Source: Bianquea renquensis (GTDB taxonomy: Bacteria; Bacillota; Clostridia; Lachnospirales; Bianqueaceae). Taken from it: a DNA stretch of 24,792 nucleotides. The stretch spans positions 1-24,792 of the forward strand of contig NZ_JACRSQ010000040.1 of assembly GCF_014384895.1 (NCBI RefSeq). Direction: 5' to 3'. Position 1 is the first letter of the stretch. Each line of letters begins with the position of its first letter. A program made the translations under genes and the position numbers. Under the pieces are notes generated by a model. That model was not told where the DNA came from. It saw only the letters and a list, made by a program, of their open reading frames with translations, and did not search any database. Of this stretch, positions 8,874 to 14,641 are shown in pieces.

Positions 8874-8913
8874 CCGAAGGTTCTTCCAAAGTTCGCGGAA
8901 CGCGAACTTTTTT
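8872..8913 (+). repeat. Double-hairpin terminator repeat, copy A
   Basis: This 42-base element (AACCGAAGGTTCTTCCAA, then GTTCGCG, then GCGAACTTTTTT) recurs on the opposite strand at 15957-15996. The first 18 bases are identical in both copies, and the second hairpin differs by a few bases. It begins inside the stop codon of the Sel1-HEPN gene. The two inverted copies bracket the ubiquitin-like operon and oadBG. Confidence 0.7.
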
Positions 8914-8917
8914 ATTT
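8888..8917 (+). terminator. Rho-independent terminator after Sel1-HEPN gene
   Basis: AAAGTTCGC (8888-8896) pairs with GCGAACTTT (8902-8910) around the loop GGAAC, followed by TTTATTTT. The 9 bp GC-containing stem with a T-tract separates transcription of the WYL/Sel1 genes from the ubiquitin-like operon. Confidence 0.9.
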
Positions 8918-9041
8918 TGGATTTCCTTGTTTCCAGATACTATTGCGGTATCATTGTCATACACCTGACGACCCCGGAGATAAGTGAATTTCCTCAACTT
9001 TCACTTCTTGTGATCGTGGAGCAATCGCAAACACACACAGG

Positions 9042-9047
9042 TATAAT
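9042..9047 (+). promoter_or_regulatory. Probable -10 box for the ubiquitin-like operon
   Basis: A perfect TATAAT lies 107 bases upstream of the first operon gene and downstream of the terminator at 8888-8917. No good -35 box is present at 16-18 bases upstream (GAGCAA at 9019-9024 is poor) and there is no extended TG. Either an activator is needed or the real promoter is elsewhere in 8918-9100. Confidence 0.45.
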
Positions 9048-9154
9048 AGTCTTGTAAATCAGATAAACCCACGCGGCATTAACACCTCGCAGCCGTGAGG
9101 GCAGTAAGGTTGGATATGAGAATCAAAACACCAAAAAGAAAGGGAGTATAGCAA

Positions 9155-9499
9155 ATGAAAGTGACAATCGAAACCGTAACCGGCGTAACCATGAACAGAG
9201 AGATCGACACGAGCGAGAGCCCCATGGGTATCATCCGCAAGTTCTATGAGGACGATGCCACGGCTGCCAGCCAGATCTTTTCTAACCAGAGGGCCATCGA
9301 TCAGCTGATGGAGGGCAACATGGATGAAGCAAAGAGTGCGTTTGAACTGATCAACGTCGAGGGCGAAAGTATCCGGGCCAACTGGAGAGAACCGCTCTGC
9401 AATCAGCCCGCCATTAAGGAGGAGCTCTCCAAGATCGAGGCTGAGGGTCAGATCCCGACATTCGTGGTGAGTGTCAGCAGCATCGTTGCCGGGTATTGA
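9155..9499 (+). CDS. Candidate ubiquitin-like modifier (first operon gene)
   Basis: The 114-residue acidic protein has AGGGAG at 9141-9146, 8 bases before ATG. It starts with a strand-turn-strand and helix (MKVTIETVTGVTMNREID, then SPMGIIRKFYEDD), the opening of a beta-grasp fold, and ends in a strand-like FVVSVSSIVAGY. A central helical insertion (about 35-65) makes it longer than ubiquitin. There is no C-terminal di-glycine; the nearest match is the AGY end, which the neighbouring JAMM protease might trim. It is a candidate mainly because it is small, heads the operon and sits directly before E2 and E1 genes. Sequence alone does not prove the fold. Its codon choice looks more GC-rich than that of its neighbours. 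Alternatively it is an unrelated small protein of unknown role. Confidence 0.45.
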   Translation: MKVTIETVTGVTMNREIDTSESPMGIIRKFYEDDATAASQIFSNQRAIDQLMEGNMDEAKSAFELINVEGESIRANWREPLCNQPAIKEELSKIEAEGQIPTFVVSVSSIVAGY

Positions 9500-9604
9500 C
9501 TGGGTCCCACTATCAGCTGACTCGGCACTTTGGGCGCCGTTGATCTCCTGGCCGCAAACCGTTACTGTTCAACAGAAATATTGAAAAGACAGGAGTTTTC
9601 TTAT

Positions 9605-9632
9605 AAAAAATAAGCTTGATCGCTTATTTTTT
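9605..9632 (+). terminator. Intra-operon terminator-like hairpin
   Basis: AAAAAATAAGC (9605-9615) and GCTTATTTTTT (9622-9632) form a perfect 11 bp stem with loop TTGATC and a T-tract on either strand. It follows the modifier gene by about 105 bases and precedes the E2 gene, so it should partly stop transcription within the operon. Confidence 0.7.
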
Positions 9633-9637
9633 ACACG

Positions 9638-9666
9638 GCTATTTGTGCCGGAGCGTCACAAATAGC
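9638..9666. promoter_or_regulatory. Second hairpin before the E2 gene
   Basis: GCTATTTGTG (9638-9647) pairs perfectly with CACAAATAGC (9657-9666) around a 9-base loop. It lies 5 bases after the terminator-like hairpin and has no T-tract. It may protect the 5' end of a processed mRNA or act with the first hairpin as an RNA switch. Confidence 0.55.
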
Positions 9667-9717
9667 TCTGGTGGCAGAATTCGCCGCCGTCGCTAACGCT
9701 CCAGAATGGAGATTACT

Positions 9718-10308
9718 ATGAGAGACTATTCTATGGATTTGGCAAAGGTTGCAGCAGCCATCGTTGTTGATGTGATGGGAAGTGATCTGACAGCAACCAC
9801 CCATTACAGTTCTGACGGCAACAATATCATTATGGAATTCAACGGATATCCGTTATACGGGCAAAGACAAAAAGGTAAGGTTTTCGTCCAGTTTCCCCGC
9901 TCAACTTTTTACGTGAGAAAAGGCAATGTGTATTTTACACCGTTGCAGCAGTCCCAGTGCAGATATTATCAGGATCAGATGGGCAATCAGTTTGTGCATC
10001 CCCATATATACAATGACGGACATCCCTGTTGGGATGGCAGCTCCCGTGAGAGACCAACCGATTTCATTGCAAATATCATCGAGACACTCTCCCTGCTTAA
10101 TGTTACTAAGGACTCGGTAACGGTGGGCCTCTGCGCATCGGGGATCATGGGTGTCAAGCTGGAGGCGCTCGAAAATGCTCAACGTCAGCAGAAGCGTGTC
10201 CTTGAAAGCCTGAAATGTAAACCGATTATCAAAGAACGAAGAAAGCTTGAGAACTATGTGAGTAAGAGATGGTGTAACAAAATCACCATTCTTACACAAG
10301 CAGCGTGA
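9718..10308 (+). CDS. E2-like (UBC-fold) conjugating protein
   Basis: The start at 9718 is chosen because GGAG at 9708-9711 lies 6 bases upstream; the in-frame ATG at 9706 would overlap that site. The protein has 196 residues. Residues 94-105 read HPHIYNDGHPCW, matching the E2 core HPN-I-x-x-x-G-x-x-C, with Cys104 as the thioester-forming residue. The usual Asn of HPN is His96, as in several bacterial E2-like proteins. Upstream strands (IIMEFNGYPLYG, GKVFVQFPRSTF) match the UBC sheet and a Pro-rich turn. E2 proteins accept the modifier from E1 and pass it to targets in the cytosol. The gene ends 12 bases before the JAB-E1 gene, whose ribosome binding site overlaps this stop codon, so the two are translationally coupled. 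Confidence 0.8.
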   Translation: MRDYSMDLAKVAAAIVVDVMGSDLTATTHYSSDGNNIIMEFNGYPLYGQRQKGKVFVQFPRSTFYVRKGNVYFTPLQQSQCRYYQDQMGNQFVHPHIYNDGHPCWDGSSRERPTDFIANIIETLSLLNVTKDSVTVGLCASGIMGVKLEALENAQRQQKRVLESLKCKPIIKERRKLENYVSKRWCNKITILTQAA

Positions 10309-10320
10309 GGAGGAAGTGTC

Positions 10321-11985
10321 ATGAGAGAAGTCAATCCCAGTTCAACAATGCCAGCACATGTTTTTATGGATAAGGCCGTCGTTCAGAAAATCAATGAGCT
10401 GATCCATCGAGATCCTTACAAGGAATGCGGTGGTTTCTTTATCGGCAATGTCTCAAAAGATGAAGTGACAGGTCGCTATAATGTGCACATCCATGATCTG
10501 TATCATGAAGAACTCTCCGGCACGGCAAGCTCCTTTGAGTTTTCAACGGACTACACTATGAATGCTGTTAAGTATGTAAAACGAAATTGTAAAGGCTATC
10601 ATATCGTTGGGAATATCCATTCACACGCCCAATTTCAGGCATTCTTTTCCGGTGTCGATAAAGAGATGATGGCACAGTCTAGAGATAACAGTTTCTATAT
10701 GGTTGTCTCCCCGAAACACGGCACGTGGGTTGGGATCTTTAAGGATATAGATTTCGAGTTTCACGAATGTGAGCTTAAAATCGCAGTGAAACCCAATCCT
10801 AACGTTTTATTCAACAAAACGATCAAGCGCGTGGATAAGGAAGTTGCTTTGAACGGAAAGAGGTGTCACAGCAGCTCCTTTCGCACATCGAGATTCTACT
10901 CTGAAACACAGCAGAGGGAGTTTGACAAAAGGTTTCTTCACTCTATTACGGAACTTAAGGGGAAAAAGGTTCTGATTGTTGGTGCAGGGACTATCGGAAA
11001 TCTTCTTGCTGAATATGCGATGAACAGCGGTATTAGCGATCTGTGCATCGTTGATATGGATACATATCAATATTGGAATCTACCTCGCTCCAGTATGGTC
11101 GGTGAAGACTCCCTTGGTAAACCGAAGGCTCTTGAACTTGCCAAAGCTGTTGCGGAAAAAAGTTCCTTTTCCATTGAGGTCACAGGAATCAATGCGGATA
11201 TCTGTGATTTGGGATGGGGGTTTCTGAAGCAGTTCGACATTGTGTTATCTCCAGTGGACAGCGCGGCCATTCGTCAGTACATTGACCGCGGATGCAGGAT
11301 CTATCACATTCCGCATATTACCTGTGGGACTGGGATTGTGGATGGAGACTTTACCGGTAACATACTTGCCTTTCCGTCAGACTCTCCTGTTGATCTCGAA
11401 TACGTCTGGGGAAACGGATACCGAGAAAAGTTAAAGGAGCGCAGGAGCTGCAGCGACATCGCTGAGGAAACACAGGCGCAGGTGATGGGATTCTCATCAC
11501 AGATTGCCGGCATGACAATGGATGTGGCACTTAAATACTTGCTCGGCAAATTCAAAGAAAAAACTGTTGCAATGAAATACATTCTCAATGCAGTCGGAAA
11601 TGGAATCATTCGGGATAAGGCAGCTCTTCGCCCTTTCAAATATGGAAAGCTTCCGGTCGGAACAAAAAGTGAACTTTTCTCCATGCTTGACTCAGACCGT
11701 GAAATCCCCTCGGTAACATTTGACAGAAGAAAACCGAAGCATGAACTTTGGGAGATGCTCAATGAGATGTTCCAGGAGCAGATCCCGAGCTACAGGTTAA
11801 ATCTTGAATGGAGTCTTAACATCCCAGTCGCCTATAGGAGTATTGGCGCATGCGCAGTGTTGGAGGTTGCAGTGAACTCCGGCGTGGATCCCACGCTAAT
11901 GGATCTGCCCCCACGCCACATTTATCTTGTTGAAGGAGAGGAAAATGACTACCTTCTGGAGATCATTTTTACAGAGGAAACATAA
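10321..11985 (+). CDS. JAB/JAMM protease fused to E1-like activating enzyme
   Basis: The product has 554 residues; GAGGAGG at 10307-10313 is 7 bases before ATG. Residues ~10-150 are a JAMM metalloprotease with all ligands: Glu35 (KECGGFFIG), H100-S-H102, then seven residues to Ser110 and Asp113, the exact E...HSHx7SxxD pattern of deubiquitinases. Residues ~210-440 are a ThiF/E1 domain: glycine loop VLIVGAGTIGN (G221, G223, G226), acidic D245/D247, NLPR (N253, R256) and GKPKA, all ATP-adenylation signatures. Cys377 (RRSCSD) is the likely thioester cysteine. The last ~110 residues are unassigned and might recruit E2. One protein could thus mature or remove the modifier and also activate it. JAB-E1 fusions are known from bacterial ubiquitin-like operons. 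Confidence 0.9.
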   Translation: MREVNPSSTMPAHVFMDKAVVQKINELIHRDPYKECGGFFIGNVSKDEVTGRYNVHIHDLYHEELSGTASSFEFSTDYTMNAVKYVKRNCKGYHIVGNIHSHAQFQAFFSGVDKEMMAQSRDNSFYMVVSPKHGTWVGIFKDIDFEFHECELKIAVKPNPNVLFNKTIKRVDKEVALNGKRCHSSSFRTSRFYSETQQREFDKRFLHSITELKGKKVLIVGAGTIGNLLAEYAMNSGISDLCIVDMDTYQYWNLPRSSMVGEDSLGKPKALELAKAVAEKSSFSIEVTGINADICDLGWGFLKQFDIVLSPVDSAAIRQYIDRGCRIYHIPHITCGTGIVDGDFTGNILAFPSDSPVDLEYVWGNGYREKLKERRSCSDIAEETQAQVMGFSSQIAGMTMDVALKYLLGKFKEKTVAMKYILNAVGNGIIRDKAALRPFKYGKLPVGTKSELFSMLDSDREIPSVTFDRRKPKHELWEMLNEMFQEQIPSYRLNLEWSLNIPVAYRSIGACAVLEVAVNSGVDPTLMDLPPRHIYLVEGEENDYLLEIIFTEET

Positions 11986-11992
11986 GGAGTGT

Positions 11993-12622
11993 ATGCCGGA
12001 ATCCCCAATAGATTACGCAAGTCCGGCAAGAAATGGAGTCGATATGAATCGAAAAGTAGCAATGCCCAAGACTTTACCTGAACTGCAGGAATGCACCGGA
12101 TGCCATGGATACACCCAAAACGGATATGAGCTCCGCGATAACAATGTTTCGAGATTTGTATGCGAGGATTGTTATCGAAACCTTTCGTCTGAATATTCAC
12201 TGTGCGGTGTTATGATTGAAATCAGGCGTGAGGTATTGTCGAAGATCGCTCCGAATGATAGAAAACCAACTTTCCAGGCGGGCTATCTCTTAGGAAAGAA
12301 GGAAACCGTTGACAATGTTCAAAAGGTCGTTGTTGTAGAACATTTCAACAGCTTGCAGTCAGGCAAAGGAACCGTAGTCTTCTTTTCCCCCGCTGATGTT
12401 ATGAGGGTCCGAAAGATTGCCAAGGAGAAAAACTGTGTGGTTGTGGGACTCTTTAGGACAAACCCAAGCGGTTCACCTGACTTTAACGCCCTGGATAACA
12501 AAACTCTGTCTGATATGGTGAGTGTCATGCCTTATGTAATTATTGGCGGGACTAGTGAGATTCAGATTTCCGCACGAGATAAGAACTATCCTGCCTATGA
12601 ATATGGAGTGACAGTAGTATGA
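11993..12622 (+). CDS. Zinc-ribbon protein with inactive JAB-like domain
   Basis: With the start at 11993 the protein has 209 residues (AGGAG at 11985-11989, only 3 bases away). An in-frame ATG at 12044 has GGAG at a better 5 bases and may be the true start. C34-x2-C37 and C57-x2-C60 (ECTGCHGY, VCEDCY) form a zinc ribbon. Residues ~75-209 resemble a JAB/MPN domain: FQAGYLLG matches the first motif, and VVGLFRTNPSGSPDFNALD aligns position for position with the HSHx7SxxD motif of the preceding gene. Here both histidines are Arg155 and Asn157, Ser is Asn165 and only Asp168 remains; the Glu is also missing. It should be a catalytically dead partner or substrate reader. Its stop overlaps the next start (ATGA). 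Confidence 0.7.
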   Translation: MPESPIDYASPARNGVDMNRKVAMPKTLPELQECTGCHGYTQNGYELRDNNVSRFVCEDCYRNLSSEYSLCGVMIEIRREVLSKIAPNDRKPTFQAGYLLGKKETVDNVQKVVVVEHFNSLQSGKGTVVFFSPADVMRVRKIAKEKNCVVVGLFRTNPSGSPDFNALDNKTLSDMVSVMPYVIIGGTSEIQISARDKNYPAYEYGVTVV

Positions 12623-13233
12623 GCCATTACATAGCGAAAAAAGTTACACTTGATACCAAAACGGAGTGTAGCAACCGAAGCTGCGGATGTTTCACTGAAA
12701 AGGGATACTTTATTAAGTATGAAAATCGCAATGTTGAGGGAGTGTTGTTCGTTTGCGAGGAGTGTTTTGACAAAAACTATAAAGATTCCTGCTCCATTCA
12801 AGAATCTCAAACATACGAAAGCCCTCGTGTTCACGTTCCCTCCTATCAGCCGGATCACCCGCAGCTGAGGAAAGGAATACGAGCATTGAACAAGACAATT
12901 CGGTTTTTTAGAAGAGCACATGTACCGGTCATGATCGCCCTGTCCATTGTTATACTTGCTCTTTCTGGCACTTATCATCTTCGTACAGACGTGAATGTGC
13001 CACAAACAAAAAAAGTCGAAATCACAGGTAATATATGTGAAAGACTCGACGATGTCATGACACGCGTTGAATATGTAGTACGCAATATACGGAGGGAGAA
13101 CGATGGTAAAGACAATCATGGAAAACGGATTCTCAGCACTGTCTGCATATACATTTATTTTTTCAATGATTACGCTTGGGCTATTTGTCGTGGCAGTAAT
13201 TGTGAATGCTTGTACAAAAAAGAGCAAATTTAA
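12619..13233 (+). CDS. Zinc-ribbon protein with one membrane segment
   Basis: The ATG overlaps the previous TGA (ATGA), so translation is coupled. The 204-residue product starts with a zinc ribbon like the one upstream (C17, C22 or C24, C46-x2-C49; GYFIKYEN then FVCEECF), showing that the two genes share a domain. A hydrophobic segment at ~102-121 (VPVMIALSIVILALS) follows a basic stretch (RFFRRAH), predicting a single membrane anchor with the ribbon in the cytosol. From residue ~162 the frame overlaps the next gene by 131 bases and the tail (to KKEQI) looks like out-of-frame sequence. Either the overlap is genuine or a +1 shift links the two frames. Function unknown; it may tether the conjugation machinery to the membrane. 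Confidence 0.65.
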   Translation: MSHYIAKKVTLDTKTECSNRSCGCFTEKGYFIKYENRNVEGVLFVCEECFDKNYKDSCSIQESQTYESPRVHVPSYQPDHPQLRKGIRALNKTIRFFRRAHVPVMIALSIVILALSGTYHLRTDVNVPQTKKVEITGNICERLDDVMTRVEYVVRNIRRENDGKDNHGKRILSTVCIYIYFFNDYAWAICRGSNCECLYKKEQI

Positions 13234-13318
13234 AACGGAAGAAATTCGGAAGGTATTTTGTACTAATTTGGCCTTTATGACATTGTTCGCTTTACTGGAT
13301 TACTTTCTTATTCCCTAA
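13103..13318 (+). CDS. Small two-helix membrane protein
   Basis: GGAGGG at 13091-13096 lies 6 bases before this ATG, a strong independent start although it is inside the preceding gene. The 71-residue product has two hydrophobic stretches (about 11-34, YTFIFSMITLGLFVVAVIV, and 53-70, LAFMTLFALLDYFLI) with a basic loop KKSKFK between. This is the frame that looks protein-like over 13103-13233. It is either a separate membrane partner of the upstream zinc-ribbon protein or its displaced C-terminal part. No family is recognised. Confidence 0.6.
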   Translation: MVKTIMENGFSALSAYTFIFSMITLGLFVVAVIVNACTKKSKFKTEEIRKVFCTNLAFMTLFALLDYFLIP

Positions 13319-13332
13319 AAAAGAGGTCTGCA

Positions 13333-14310
13333 ATGAACTTAAAAACAGTGGATGATATTGCTCTGTATATGGGCAACCAAATAAAGAACCATCATCACAA
13401 GGAAATTTCTTTTTCTAGTCCCGTGCATCAGCTCGATATTCAATCCGTGTACCAAAGGATCATCAATGCGAACCCGGAGTTGCTTCTATGCGTTGAAACA
13501 ATCAAAGGGAGTGGACAATGCCTGGGACTTTGGAACCATTTCAACATGGAGATAGAATACAGTGATGTCTTTCCTTCGTTTGTTACATGTGTTGATAGTA
13601 AGAGACAAGTCTTAGACAGCCTTTTGAGAGCCGTTACGCTGCACAGTAAAAGGGATTTCCTGGTATGCAAAGACTCGAATCTCGATATGGCGTTGGATAC
13701 GGTGAAAAACGTAACTTCTATGCCTGACTATCTAAACCATTACCTTAAAGGAGTGAGTTCCATTGTAAAGAAACGGTCTGAAACTGGGTATTGCGGCCTT
13801 GAGGTTACACTGTTCTACAGTTGTGATTATAAGACGTTGAAAACACGGGAACGGCAGGTCAATGAGCGTATTGATGAAATAATCAAATTATCGTCACAGG
13901 CTGGAAGTGAAGACTGGAAACAGGCAATATCTGTAGTTGACTACTGCGTTAGGCACTGGTCATATAGCCGGGGGGCCGGAGACGGCCTTGAATTTACTGC
14001 ATATGGGGCGCTTGTTCAAAATAAAGCCGTATGTATGGGCTTCTCGCTTGCACTATGTGCCATCTTCAAAAGGCTGTGCATCCCGTGTCGTTACATCTGT
14101 GGGAGAAAGAACGGCGAAGGTCATGCGTGGAATCTGATATACCTGAAAGGCGGATGGTTCTATATCGATCTGACCGATGCCATCGGGGCTCGGGATCCAC
14201 TGTATCATTGGGGAGTCACATCATTTTCTGATGGACGAACAATTGAAACCCAATGCGATGAAGAGCTTGTCTGTAATTGTCCAAAGGAGTTTATCAGACA
14301 TAATATCTGA
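13333..14310 (+). CDS. Transglutaminase-fold cysteine hydrolase
   Basis: The 325-residue product starts 14 bases after the preceding stop, with AGAGGT about 5-7 bases upstream of ATG. The C-terminal third is a transglutaminase-like core: Cys234 (KAVCMGFSLAL), His264 (GEGHAWNLIY) and Asp279 (WFYIDLTDA), in the order and spacing of the family's Cys-His-Asp triad. Bacterial members are mostly proteases or amidases rather than cross-linkers. The N-terminal ~190 residues are unassigned; no signal peptide is seen, so it acts in the cytosol. As the last gene of a ubiquitin-like operon it may be a second deconjugating or processing enzyme, or an enzyme acting on modified targets. That role is inferred only from position. 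Confidence 0.8.
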   Translation: MNLKTVDDIALYMGNQIKNHHHKEISFSSPVHQLDIQSVYQRIINANPELLLCVETIKGSGQCLGLWNHFNMEIEYSDVFPSFVTCVDSKRQVLDSLLRAVTLHSKRDFLVCKDSNLDMALDTVKNVTSMPDYLNHYLKGVSSIVKKRSETGYCGLEVTLFYSCDYKTLKTRERQVNERIDEIIKLSSQAGSEDWKQAISVVDYCVRHWSYSRGAGDGLEFTAYGALVQNKAVCMGFSLALCAIFKRLCIPCRYICGRKNGEGHAWNLIYLKGGWFYIDLTDAIGARDPLYHWGVTSFSDGRTIETQCDEELVCNCPKEFIRHNI

Positions 14311-14372
14311 GTGTTCTGGAGGGAAGCGTACTTCCGCAAGGCAGCTGGATAAGGTAGCCGGCGGGGAATAAA

Positions 14373-14416
14373 AGTTTCCCTTGTTTCGGCTCATAAGGGC
14401 AAAAACAAGGGAAACT
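14373..14416 (-). terminator. Terminator of the oadB-oadG operon
   Basis: A perfect 14 bp stem (14373-14386 with 14403-14416) with a 16-base loop is followed, read on the minus strand, by TTTATT. It lies 87 bases beyond the oadG stop. On the plus strand no T-run follows, so it mainly serves the minus-strand operon. Confidence 0.7.
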
Positions 14417-14480
14417 ACATAAGATTTGAACATTAGACAGGCGAGAAACCTCAAAATGATCTTTATAGATTGAATAGATA

Positions 14481-14516
14481 AAGTGTGACACTTCTTGTGT
14501 TGTCACTTATTTTTTT
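14481..14516 (+). terminator. Terminator of the ubiquitin-like operon
   Basis: AAG-TGACA (14481-14490, with a 2-base bulge) pairs with TGTCA-CTT (14501-14508) and is followed by ATTTTTTT. It ends transcription from the plus strand and overlaps the 3' end of the convergent oadG gene. Confidence 0.55.
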
Positions 14517-14628
14517 CTGGAAATATCTTGCCCAATAGCTTTATAATCAAAAAGAAGAGTGCAAGAGCAACAAAGGTTCCGACTAATCCATATGCCATTA
14601 ATAGAAGGCCGAGCTGAATTTCATTCAT
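14503..14628 (-). CDS. oadG: Na+-translocating decarboxylase gamma subunit (OadG-like)
   Basis: This 41-residue gene lies directly downstream of the beta-subunit gene on the minus strand. A strong AAGGAGGGG precedes the ATG at 14628. The product (MNEIQLGLLLMAYGLVGTFV, ending KIFPEKNK) is a single membrane helix followed by a short charged cytosolic tail, the layout of OadG/MmdD small subunits that assemble the decarboxylase complex. It is shorter than the typical ~80 residues because the Pro/Ala-rich tail is missing; small forms occur in Firmicutes. It is identified by position, topology and the LLLMAYGLVGTFVALALFF helix. The decarboxylating and biotin subunits are not in the window. Confidence 0.7.
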   Translation of the reverse strand: MNEIQLGLLLMAYGLVGTFVALALFFLIIKLLGKIFPEKNK

Positions 14629-14641
14629 GTGTATCCCCTCC

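Noticed and set aside
8993..9012. Short similarity of CCTCAACTTT...TTCTT to 5258-5275
   Set aside because: About 15 of 18 bases match, too short and AT-rich to call a repeat without a genome-wide check.
9116..9151. 11-codon ORF (MRIKTPKRKGV) just before the candidate modifier gene
   Set aside because: It overlaps the modifier's ribosome binding site and has only a weak site of its own. It could be a leader peptide, but nothing besides position supports it.
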